Shown here: piece by piece, positions 26,044 through 33,779 of the stretch
How the letters are laid out: each line of letters begins with the position of its first letter
How positions within the stretch are numbered: the first letter of the stretch is position 1
Origin: LZORAL124-50-18 sp051208045
GTDB taxonomy: Bacteria > Pseudomonadota > Gammaproteobacteria > Pseudomonadales > Oleiphilaceae
Direction of reading: 5' to 3'
DNA length: 64,000 nt
Assembly: GCA_051208045.1 (NCBI GenBank)
Contig: JBPJFY010000001.1
Coordinates: forward strand, 434,001-498,000
Program-made: the position numbers and the translations under genes
The notes under the pieces: generated by a model
The model's input: the letters and a program-made list of their open reading frames with translations, nothing else
Told to the model about the DNA's origin: nothing
The model's database searches: none

Positions 26044-26847
26044 TCAGGGGCGACGGTCAGCCGGTTGGGCTTTCTGCATGCGTTTGCGCAGCGATAAACC
26101 ACCGGCTCCCCCCAGTATGCCCAATAAAATTCCCAGAAAGCCAACCAGCCAGCCTGTGCTCGCCATCATCGGCTCCGGCGGCTTTCGCACTGGCAGAGCG
26201 GACTTACCTTTGGTGAAAAATTTCACTGTCACGCGATTCACATCGTTCATGTCTTCGATGCCATCCGTCACGATTGCTTTGATGTCGGTTTCATGGGTTG
26301 CCAGATCGTAGCCGGCCTCCTGAATGATAACCACCGATGCGGATGCTGGCGGTGTGGCGTCATCGAGTACCTGTTTCTGAGGTAGCGCAACATGGACGCG
26401 AGCGGACACAACGCCATCAATCATCATGAGCGTACTCGCAAGTTCCTGGGAGAGCGCGTAGATGTAGCGCGCTTTTTCCTCCGTGGGTGAGGACACGAAC
26501 CCTTCTTTGGGAAATACCTGCTTCAGGCTGAGTGCAGGTTCGCGAGGCAATCCTTTTTCTTCCAGTATTTGCATGGCATCTGCAATGCGGGCATGAGGGA
26601 TGTGAACAGACCAGACATTGTCTTTACCTTCCCGCCGCTTTTCCGTGGAGATGCCCGACCGCAGTAGCGCGGCTTCCACTTCATTGGCTTGTTGCTCCGA
26701 AAGTGCGGAATAGAGCGGGGTGTCTTTGCAGCCGCTGACCAGCACGCTGAGCAGTGCCAGTATCCCTACTGCCCACAGCCTGCTCGAAAGTTGTCGCAGG
26801 CTTGATACTGTTGTTGTCCCCAAACGCCGGGGGGTGTTCTCATCCAT
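26044..26847 (-). CDS. sctJ: Type III secretion inner-membrane ring lipoprotein SctJ
   Basis: A 267-residue SctJ (YscJ/PrgK) lipoprotein. The n-region is followed by a hydrophobic stretch and lipobox LVSGC. The two ring-building domains hold LYSALSEQQANEVEAAL, VFPKEGF and ASVVI. A C-terminal membrane helix (about 229-251) ends with basic residues (LRKRMQKA). It forms the 24-mer inner ring with SctD. Confidence 0.96.
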   Translation of the reverse strand: MDENTPRRLGTTTVSSLRQLSSRLWAVGILALLSVLVSGCKDTPLYSALSEQQANEVEAALLRSGISTEKRREGKDNVWSVHIPHARIADAMQILEEKGLPREPALSLKQVFPKEGFVSSPTEEKARYIYALSQELASTLMMIDGVVSARVHVALPQKQVLDDATPPASASVVIIQEAGYDLATHETDIKAIVTDGIEDMNDVNRVTVKFFTKGKSALPVRKPPEPMMASTGWLVGFLGILLGILGGAGGLSLRKRMQKAQPADRRP

Positions 26848-26871
26848 GAGTCTTCATCCTGAGAGTACCAA

Positions 26872-26899
26872 GAACAGGGCAGGGTGTGCCTGCCCGTTC
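26872..26899 (-). other. Hairpin between sctI and sctJ
   Basis: Just after the sctI stop lies a strong stem: GGGCAGG/CCTGCCC with a five-base loop, extended by four more pairs across a single bulge. It lacks a U run on the transcribed strand, so it is more likely to stabilise upstream mRNA or reduce read-through than to stop transcription fully. Confidence 0.55.
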
Positions 26900-26903
26900 C
26901 TCG

Positions 26904-27314
26904 TTACGATTGTTGTCGGAACAGTTGAGAAATACCGTCCGATGATTTGTTGGCTATGGTCGCCGTCAGTTGGCTTTGAAACATGAACTCCTGGGCTTTC
27001 ACCGCCATGTCCAGCATCATTCCCGGAGTGAGCGTGTTCGTTTCAGCGGCTGTTTTCAGCGCATCAACGCCCATGATCGAGATGCTGTTATCCAGCCCTC
27101 CCAGAGATTTCAAAGCAAGTTCAAACCCGTTGGAAACAATCGTGTCTTGTCCCCCGGTTTCTGTCTGAGCGGCTTTCATTTCGCCTAGATCAGCAGCCTG
27201 ATACATATGTTCGAACGCCGTAACGTCATAGACCGTCGGTGTGCCTGGCTGGCTCGTGTGAGCCGGCGTTACCGGTGCGACCTCAAACGTCACGGCACTG
27301 ATGTTCTCCACCAT
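26904..27314 (-). CDS. sctI: Type III secretion inner rod protein SctI
   Basis: A 136-residue protein between SctF and SctJ, the usual place of the inner rod/needle adaptor. The C-terminal helix (LDMAVKAQEFMFQSQLTATI, then ANKSSDGISQLFR) is the SctI type seen in YscI/PrgJ. A ribosome site AAGGTAGA precedes the ATG. It is somewhat longer than PrgJ and similar to YscI in size. Confidence 0.82.
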   Translation of the reverse strand: MVENISAVTFEVAPVTPAHTSQPGTPTVYDVTAFEHMYQAADLGEMKAAQTETGGQDTIVSNGFELALKSLGGLDNSISIMGVDALKTAAETNTLTPGMMLDMAVKAQEFMFQSQLTATIANKSSDGISQLFRQQS

Positions 27315-27341
27315 AGTCTTCTACCTTTCTGATACGTGCGA

Positions 27342-27647
27342 TTACTGTTTGCGAGCCAGCGTTTCCAATGCTTTGCCCACACTGGAAGTCGCATTGGTAG
27401 CGCTGTTGGAGATAAACTGCATGCGCATGGACTCTGCAGACAACAGGGTGAGTGTGCCGGGATCATCCTTGCCCTGTGCACCCACCTCTTCGGACATGAC
27501 CGTAATTTTCTCTGCCTGTCGATCCAGTTTTTCTCCCCAAGCTGATGCCATGGCTTCGTACCAACTGGTCACTTCATTGTCCTTGGGAGACGTTTTGCTC
27601 AAGTTGATTTCGGTGGGCGTCCCACCTTTGATTGTATTATCGTACAT
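27342..27647 (-). CDS. sctF: Type III secretion needle subunit SctF
   Basis: A 101-residue protein of the needle family. It has a tryptophan-containing first helix (SWYEAMASAW), a turn with DDPGTL and a second helix (LLSAESMRMQFISNSAT). The D-P turn between two helices is the signature of PrgI/YscF-type subunits. It is slightly longer than the typical 80-85 residues, with the extra part at the N-terminus. An AAAGGAAA ribosome site precedes the ATG. It is followed by sctI after 27 bases. Confidence 0.83.
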   Translation of the reverse strand: MYDNTIKGGTPTEINLSKTSPKDNEVTSWYEAMASAWGEKLDRQAEKITVMSEEVGAQGKDDPGTLTLLSAESMRMQFISNSATNATSSVGKALETLARKQ

Positions 27648-27720
27648 GAATATTTCCTTTATTCTCGAACGTTTACTTTTACGGTATGGTGTGTTGGCGA
27701 GCGTTTCATTCGCCAGAGTT

Positions 27721-28692
27721 TTAGTTTTCTGTGTGTGCGCCTCCTGATAACGTCCATGTGGTGATTTTTCCGTTGGGCGCTTCGAGGATGGCTTTTTCCT
27801 GATCGATGGCTTTCAGCGTCAAGTCATTGTTCAAGCGCGCACCCGGATAGTAATGGGTGCCATCCGTGGCCAGGACATAGGGATCACTACCGTGCACAAT
27901 GGCCTGAATTTTCAGATCGATCGGGGCCCGGGAAGGCGGAATCATGCCCTGAACGGAAACTCGTCTGAGCCCTTTGATTTCGCGTATCGAACGGGAAGCC
28001 AGGATCTGCTCGAGCAATTGTGGGTCTTTGAACTCCCCTCGAATTTCCACCACGCCAGACGCAATGACGGATGCCTCCGCCGTAATCCCGGAAAGCCGGA
28101 GCACTTCTTTGACACTGGCGGCAAGCTGTTGTGCTCTCAGGTTGGCCTGGTGCCTTTCCACGGCGACGGCCTCTGCTTCCGTGGATGGTGCAAGTATCGG
28201 CGCTTTCTTTTCACTGAACAGTGAACTCATCAGGGCGGCGGCAAGCAGGAGCAAAATGCAGCCCGCCGACGTTGCTGTAACCCGTCGCAACCAATGGGGT
28301 GTTGTCTGGAACCACGGAGACTGGGCATTTGTCTGCGTAGACGTGTTTATATCCGATTCCGGGGAGGCTTCAGGCGTTGGAAACTCCAGATGCAAGGTGA
28401 CCGCGCCCAAGGTCAACTGGGCAGACGCGGCTAATCGAACCACATCACCCGGAGCCAAAGGCGAATTTGCGTGCTGTAATCCGTCCGCCAGTATACGCAA
28501 GTGAAGCAGGTGTCCACGACGCTGAATCCAGGCCAGATGGTGAGGCACGTCAGCATCCCTAAGGATAATGTCTGCGTCTTCCGCCCTGCCGATCAGCAGC
28601 ACATCACCCGGCGTCACGAGGTGCCAGGCACCATCATGCACGCCCCCCGCAATGCGCAGGGTAATGGGATGATTGGCTTCCGCAGATGTCAT
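27721..28692 (-). CDS. sctD: Type III secretion inner-membrane ring protein SctD
   Basis: A 323-residue single-pass protein. A cytoplasmic FHA-like domain lies at about 9-105 (VLLIGRAEDADIILRDADV). One membrane helix lies at about 141-163. The periplasmic part has ring-building modules, including SGVVEIRGEFKDPQLLEQIL. This is the SctD (YscD/PrgH) layout, although shorter than YscD (about 420), so it may lack one periplasmic module. It lies directly between secretin and needle genes. Confidence 0.88.
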   Translation of the reverse strand: MTSAEANHPITLRIAGGVHDGAWHLVTPGDVLLIGRAEDADIILRDADVPHHLAWIQRRGHLLHLRILADGLQHANSPLAPGDVVRLAASAQLTLGAVTLHLEFPTPEASPESDINTSTQTNAQSPWFQTTPHWLRRVTATSAGCILLLLAAALMSSLFSEKKAPILAPSTEAEAVAVERHQANLRAQQLAASVKEVLRLSGITAEASVIASGVVEIRGEFKDPQLLEQILASRSIREIKGLRRVSVQGMIPPSRAPIDLKIQAIVHGSDPYVLATDGTHYYPGARLNNDLTLKAIDQEKAILEAPNGKITTWTLSGGAHTEN

Positions 28693-28716
28693 GAGCTTAG
28701 GTCCTCAGCGGGCGGA

Positions 28717-30648
28717 TTAAAACAGAACCAGGTCGGCTGGTGCGGGTGTGTTGCGTTGGCCTCCGCCGCAGTTCCGTGCGCAACGTGTCGTGCCTGCGCC
28801 TAGTGCAGAGGACTTGAGCAAGGGGGCGGTTTTCTCCTTGAGCGATTTCTTTTCCTCCGCGGCGACTTTGCTTAGCAGTGTCTGAGCGGTAGCGTCTGCG
28901 CTGTCAGACGTGATGAGTTTGGGCGAGATGATGTACATTCGCTCGCTGCGTGTGCCGCTTTCCTTATTGTTGCTGAACAGTTTACCGACGACCGGTATAT
29001 CCCCGAGCACCGGGATTTTATTGGTTTGCTGTATGGACTTTTCGCGTACCAGACCGCCCAGTAACAAGCTGTGACCATTTCGCACGATGGCCTGTGTGAC
29101 CACTGCATTGCGTGTGGACATGGGCACGCTGCTTCCGCTGGCGTCGGTCAGCATGTCAACACTGCCATCTTCCACAGAGACAATCAGTCGAATCTGCTTT
29201 TCCGGGCCATCACTGATGATGTGCGGTGTCACGCGAAGTATGGTGCCTGAGTACACTTTAAAGAGATCGGTTTCGAATGCGCCTTCCACAGGTACGTAGA
29301 GCGAATGTCCGCTCTCTATGACTGCATCCAGGTCATTGAGCGTTGCCACCCGTGGGCGGGAAGTGATCTTTACCAACCCTTCCTGCTCCAGCAGGTTCAG
29401 CTGAGCCACGAGCTGTTGGTGGTTGCCGATGATTGCGCCGAGCTGGAATCCGGGCATTTGTTCCAGTACGGCCACACTGTTGTTCAGTGCGCCTCGAAGC
29501 AGGTTGTCCTTACCGCCATTGCGCGCGAACAAGGCTTCAAGGTTACTTTCCCCAAATCGCCACTGCACACCTTGTTCGGCGAGTTTGTCGATGTTGATGT
29601 CGATGATGGTGGCTTCGATTTCAACGATGGGGGTTGGCTGGTCAAGGGTCTTGATCAGCTTCTCATACAGCGGCATGCGCTCCGGCAGGTCGCGAATAAT
29701 CAAACCATTGCGATGGGGGTCAGCAACCACGCGGGAGGTGCCATTATCGACAAATGCCGGCTTTTCGGGAATGTACGTGGGGCCTGTCTGATCCGGGCCA
29801 GACGCCACTTCGCCGCTGTAGGCGTTGGCGGCTGCCAACAGTTTGTTCTTTTTCTCTGCAGACTTACCGATCGACGCCAGTCCTTGCCCTTTCAGCGATT
29901 CACTTTGTGCGGGGGTGGCTTCATCCCAGTTTGCAGCCAAAGTGGTTGGCTGTTCGCCGATGGCCTGTCGGAGGATTGTGGCAACGCCGGGGATCGTGAC
30001 TTCCCGACCGCCGACGGTGAAGACGCGGTCGGTGGCCCATGCGAATTTAAGAGAGAAGTACTGGAATTCGGACGCTGCATTCAGGTTGCGAATATTGAGC
30101 GCATGAATGACGCCTTGCACCTGATTCACGTAGGCGGGTGTGCCATTGATCGACACCAGTCCGGTCGCGCTGTTGAAACGGGTGAAGTTATCGTCATCGT
30201 GAAGTGCCATCCCCATGATGGCGCGCTTCAGTAAGCGCATGTCTTCGCTGGGCACAGCAATGTAACGTTGTTGCATCTCATTCAATTGATGCACATAGAC
30301 CTTGTTGCCGTCAAAATAAGCGACGAGATTATTCGTTCGCAGAATACTGCCAAAAATTTCGTCTGGTGTGCCTTTCCGTATCCCGTTCAAGCGGTGGCTC
30401 TTATTGAGAATCATATCGCTGATAATGACCTGATACCCTTGCTCTGCCATAAAGCTCTGCAAAAACTCGCCAACGGGCTTGTTGTCCAGGCGGTAGCTGT
30501 ACTGGGCGTCTATCTGAAACTGAATCGGGCGTGCGTGCGCGGCAGTGGCGAACAGACACACCATCGCCAGAACACCTAGCTGTCGAGTAAATACACCTAG
30601 CGGACAAGCAAGTACAATCGTGGCCGTGGGCAAAAAATGGCATAACAT
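28717..30648 (-). CDS. sctC: Type III secretion outer-membrane secretin SctC
   Basis: A 643-residue secretin that forms the outer-membrane ring. An N-terminal export signal ends near AHARP. Periplasmic N-domains (N0 with VGEFLQSFMAEQGYQ) lead to the secretin core with SGTILRVTPHII, HSLLLGGLVREK and PVLGDIPVVGKLF, all hallmarks of SctC/HrcC/YscC. The C-terminus after the secretin domain has two Cys and no clear pilotin-binding domain. No pilotin gene is recognisable nearby. Confidence 0.96.
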   Translation of the reverse strand: MLCHFLPTATIVLACPLGVFTRQLGVLAMVCLFATAAHARPIQFQIDAQYSYRLDNKPVGEFLQSFMAEQGYQVIISDMILNKSHRLNGIRKGTPDEIFGSILRTNNLVAYFDGNKVYVHQLNEMQQRYIAVPSEDMRLLKRAIMGMALHDDDNFTRFNSATGLVSINGTPAYVNQVQGVIHALNIRNLNAASEFQYFSLKFAWATDRVFTVGGREVTIPGVATILRQAIGEQPTTLAANWDEATPAQSESLKGQGLASIGKSAEKKNKLLAAANAYSGEVASGPDQTGPTYIPEKPAFVDNGTSRVVADPHRNGLIIRDLPERMPLYEKLIKTLDQPTPIVEIEATIIDINIDKLAEQGVQWRFGESNLEALFARNGGKDNLLRGALNNSVAVLEQMPGFQLGAIIGNHQQLVAQLNLLEQEGLVKITSRPRVATLNDLDAVIESGHSLYVPVEGAFETDLFKVYSGTILRVTPHIISDGPEKQIRLIVSVEDGSVDMLTDASGSSVPMSTRNAVVTQAIVRNGHSLLLGGLVREKSIQQTNKIPVLGDIPVVGKLFSNNKESGTRSERMYIISPKLITSDSADATAQTLLSKVAAEEKKSLKEKTAPLLKSSALGAGTTRCARNCGGGQRNTPAPADLVLF

Positions 30649-30677
30649 GTCGATATTTCCTTCCCTGGAAGTTGGAT

Positions 30678-32657
30678 TCAGGCAATCTGGCCTAGCGAAT
30701 GAATATTCAGGTTGTCGGTCAGCTCCTGAAAGGCGAGCACTGCCAACGTCGGGTGCTGCTTCATGGTGAATTGTCGTATAAAGCGACGCACATCAGAGCC
30801 TGCCAGCACAACGTAAGGCACATTGCCCTTTGTGGCCGGGCTCACCGCCGACAATTGTTCAGCCAGTGAGGTCTGGAAATGCTGGATCAGGTCCTGGAGT
30901 TTGTCCTGGCTGTTGGGTGAGCGGTCTGAAAACACCTCACGAAGGTGGTGCTCAAATTCGGGATTCACAAGCAGCGCGGGAAGCTCCCCGCTTGTTGAAG
31001 CAAATTGCTCGCTGATCTGACGCTTGAGGCTGACCCGAACTTTTTCGATGAGTATCTCTGTGTCTTTCTCTTGCGGCGCCTGAGCAGTAAAACATTCAAA
31101 GATCGTACGCAAGTTATTGACCGGGATGCGCTCTTCCAGAAGTCCTCGCAGTACTTCGCTCATGCGCAAAGGTGTGATTGAGCGAAGGGCCTCTTTAATG
31201 AGATCGGGGTATTGATCATTCCACTGGTTCACCAGGTTAGCCGTCTCCTGAATGCCCATGAATAACCCGAGATTATGCAGCAACGCTTCCCGAAATCCTT
31301 GGCACAGGCTTTCCAGCGGATTGGCTTCCCCACTCAGGGGGATGGTACTCAGCCGTGCATCATAGGCGAGAATACGGGCAGCGTGTTGCGGCGGGGGTGT
31401 CCCCTGAGGCGCTACGTCCGCTTGCGGGTCCGTATAGCTCACTTTGGTTGGGGGGAGGGCAATACCATATTGCTTGTCGATATCCCCGGTGATGCGTTTG
31501 AGGCGGTCGCGCAGCAAACCCACGTCCAGCGAGCCACGCAGTGCCTCAGGTAACTGAATCACCAGATGTGCGCGCGGTCCGTGCTCGTCTTCTGGTGATT
31601 CGGTGTGACTGTCTTTCAGGTTGAGTGGCTGGTTGCCGAAACGCATTTTGCCCAACTGATTGGGGAAGTAATGGAAAGCGCTTACAGCCAGCAAAATGAA
31701 ACCCATGACCACAAAGACTGGCCAGGGAAATCCCGGAATACACGCCAGGATGAAAGCGAGTATCCCACCCAGCAGAATCACCTTGGGGTAGGCAGACACC
31801 TGGGCGGAGATGGATTCGCCCAAATGTCCCTCATCCTGGCTGCTGCGTGTGATGATGAGTCCTGCGGAAATGGAGGTGAGCAGGGCGGGTATTTGAGATA
31901 CCAGGCCGTCACCGACCGTAAGAATCGTGTAGGTGTGTGCTGCATCGCCCAGTGACATGCCGTTTTGCATCACACCAATGGTGAGGCCGCCGACGATGTT
32001 GACCAATAGGATCACGATGCCGGCAATGGCATCGCCTTTCACGAACTTCATTGCGCCGTCCATACTGCCGTGCAACTGACTTTCCAGCTCCAGCATGCGT
32101 CGCTTCTGTTTGGCATCCTCTTTTGTCAGCATGCCAGAGCGCAGGTCTGAATCAATCGAGAGTTGTTTTCCGGGCATGGCATCGAGGGTGAAGCGTGCGG
32201 AAACTTCAGCGACCCGTTCTGCACCTTTTGCAATGACAATGAACTGAACCACGGTGATGATGGTGAACACGACCAGGCCAACGACCACGTTTCCGCCGAC
32301 GACGAGATTTCCAAATGTATCAATGATGTCGCCTGCGTCGGCATCCATGAGTATCAGTCGGGTAATGGCGATCGAAAGCGATAGCCTGAACAGGGTGCTG
32401 ATCAGAATCACACTGGGAAAACTGGAAAAGGCGGTGGCGGCAGGAATATAAATCGCCAACAGCAGCAGGCCGAGCGAAATCAACATGTTCAAGGCCACCA
32501 GAATATCGACCACCAGCAGCGGCAGGGGCAGAATCATCAGCCCGACGATGGCTACCACAAGAAAAGCCAGGACGATATCGCTGTAGCTTTTTCCCGACAT
32601 GGCTTGAGTCAGTCGGATGAGCGGGGGAGAATTCGGGTGTGTCGATGCTCGACTCAT
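30678..32657 (-). CDS. sctV: Type III secretion export gate protein SctV
   Basis: A 659-residue FlhA/LcrD-family export gate. About eight N-terminal membrane helices include VVDILVALNMLISLGLLLLA and the FHIPEP-region equivalent RFTLDAMPGKQLSIDSDL. A large cytoplasmic ring domain follows (from about 350). The frame continues upstream to a GTG at 32717. I prefer the ATG at 32657, which has AAAGGA ten bases upstream and starts close to the first helix. It is the first gene of the leftward arm. Confidence 0.97.
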   Translation of the reverse strand: MSRASTHPNSPPLIRLTQAMSGKSYSDIVLAFLVVAIVGLMILPLPLLVVDILVALNMLISLGLLLLAIYIPAATAFSSFPSVILISTLFRLSLSIAITRLILMDADAGDIIDTFGNLVVGGNVVVGLVVFTIITVVQFIVIAKGAERVAEVSARFTLDAMPGKQLSIDSDLRSGMLTKEDAKQKRRMLELESQLHGSMDGAMKFVKGDAIAGIVILLVNIVGGLTIGVMQNGMSLGDAAHTYTILTVGDGLVSQIPALLTSISAGLIITRSSQDEGHLGESISAQVSAYPKVILLGGILAFILACIPGFPWPVFVVMGFILLAVSAFHYFPNQLGKMRFGNQPLNLKDSHTESPEDEHGPRAHLVIQLPEALRGSLDVGLLRDRLKRITGDIDKQYGIALPPTKVSYTDPQADVAPQGTPPPQHAARILAYDARLSTIPLSGEANPLESLCQGFREALLHNLGLFMGIQETANLVNQWNDQYPDLIKEALRSITPLRMSEVLRGLLEERIPVNNLRTIFECFTAQAPQEKDTEILIEKVRVSLKRQISEQFASTSGELPALLVNPEFEHHLREVFSDRSPNSQDKLQDLIQHFQTSLAEQLSAVSPATKGNVPYVVLAGSDVRRFIRQFTMKQHPTLAVLAFQELTDNLNIHSLGQIA

Positions 32658-32965
32658 GGTACGTTCAAATCCTTTTAAACGGGGTCCAGTGGCAGCAGGT
32701 ATGTGCTTACGGGACACTTTTCAGTGCGGATCATTGCGGTATTTGCTGAGACACAATGATGCAGGGCGTTCCATCGCCGGGAGGAATAGTAATCCGCTTT
32801 GGTGGTCAAAATCAATTGTTCGCACGGAAGTTTGAAAAAAATGAGATGCTGTTCAAATATATTTGTATTTTACGCTTGACCCGGCGATCCGAGTCGGCTT
32901 AGCATTTATACAGTTTGTAACGCCAGCGGACAGGATGTTCGTTGCCCAAGGCAAGGAGTCGCCAT
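32658..32965. promoter_or_regulatory. Divergent control region of the two T3SS arms
   Basis: About 300 non-coding bases lie between sctV and the rightward leader gene. They hold an AT-rich stretch with a perfect 12-base palindrome (CAAATATATTTG, 32854-32865). Ten bases later is a candidate rightward promoter: -35 TTGACC at 32876-32881, an 18-base spacer, and -10 TAGCAT at 32900-32905. I could not define a leftward promoter. The palindrome is placed where an activator would bind. Confidence 0.4.
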
Positions 32966-33094
32966 ATGTTGATTCATCTCCCCTGTTCACTGGGTAGTCC
33001 AGTGGATACACCGTCTGATTTTGTTCATTACGCTTTCTCGAGCCCTTTGCATCCATTGGCGAGTGCCTGCCGATCATTGCTGCACTGTGTCTGA
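32966..33094 (+). CDS. 42-residue leader peptide or small protein upstream of the T3SS regulator
   Basis: A short frame starting MLIHLPCSLG and ending SLLHCV, preceded by AAGGAG at ideal distance, which is stronger than the site of the gene that follows. It ends 11 bases before the regulator ATG, and the sequence around its stop (GAGGTGG) serves as the regulator's ribosome site. It has no signal peptide and three Cys. It could couple translation to the regulator or be a small functional protein; codon content alone cannot decide. Confidence 0.42.
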   Translation: MLIHLPCSLGSPVDTPSDFVHYAFSSPLHPLASACRSLLHCV

Positions 33095-33105
33095 GGTGGT
33101 TTGTG

Positions 33106-33777
33106 ATGATGCCAAATGCGACCACAGGCGAAGTTCTCGCGCCTGAACAAACCACACACCTGTTTCTCTTGGATGCGCACTCGGCTACCCGGCGACTTCT
33201 GGGCAGCGTGGCCCGGCAACGCGGGCTCGTGGTACATGAGTTCGATCAGGGCACTGCGTTCCTGAATTTCCTGCTTGAGTGTGATTACTCGGTAAAACAA
33301 GCCTGGCAGCTCGCCAATGATGAAGTGTTCGGCTGCATACTCAGTCAAACGCGGTTACCGGACATGCACTGCGTTTCATTAATGAAAACCCTGCATCAGC
33401 GCAAGATTCGGTTGCCCTTGCTGGTCACTGCAGATGAAGCAGGCCTGCGTGACGCGGTCGAGTGCATGCGGTACGGGGCCGCCAATGTCGTGCAGCAACC
33501 CTATGACCCGAATGCGGTGATTCAATTGGTGTGTGAAACCGCCCACGTGCCCGTGGACATGTTACGCAATCCACAAATGAGCAAAGAAAAATTGAAACTG
33601 TTGACGCCTCGTGAACGGCAAGTCATGGCTTACGTGTGTGAGGGGAAATTGAACAAGACGATCGCTGATGTTTTGGGTATCAGCGTCAAAACCGTTGAAT
33701 TGCATCGCGCGCGCGTCATTTCCAAGCTGAAAGTACGAAATATTCAGGATTTGGTGCGACTCAATCTGGGGTACTGA
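33106..33777 (+). CDS. LuxR-type transcription regulator with degenerate receiver domain
   Basis: A 223-residue FixJ/NarL-like protein. The C-terminal helix-turn-helix is typical LuxR (LTPRERQVMAYVCEGKLNKT, then SVKTVELHR). The N-terminal receiver-like domain has lost key residues. At the phosphoacceptor position the motif reads ILSQTRLPDM, with Gln where Asp is expected, and the conserved Lys before Pro is also Gln (VVQQPYDP). It should therefore act without phosphorylation. It is the first full gene of the rightward arm, two bases before sctQ, and is the likely local regulator. ATGs at 33106 and 33109 and a GTG at 33103 are possible starts. Confidence 0.85.
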   Translation: MMPNATTGEVLAPEQTTHLFLLDAHSATRRLLGSVARQRGLVVHEFDQGTAFLNFLLECDYSVKQAWQLANDEVFGCILSQTRLPDMHCVSLMKTLHQRKIRLPLLVTADEAGLRDAVECMRYGAANVVQQPYDPNAVIQLVCETAHVPVDMLRNPQMSKEKLKLLTPRERQVMAYVCEGKLNKTIADVLGISVKTVELHRARVISKLKVRNIQDLVRLNLGY

Positions 33778-33779
33778 AC

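Noticed and set aside
27695..27715. Hairpin TGGCGA/TCGCCA between sctD and sctF as terminator
   Set aside because: The stem is only six pairs with a nine-base loop and no U run; too weak to call.
29305..30234. Antisense open frame of 309 codons inside sctC
   Set aside because: The sense strand encodes an unmistakable secretin over the same bases; the antisense product is Cys- and Gly-rich noise.
32658..32717. Longer SctV from an upstream GTG
   Set aside because: The extra 20 residues are basic and unlike SctV; the ATG at 32657 has the better ribosome site.
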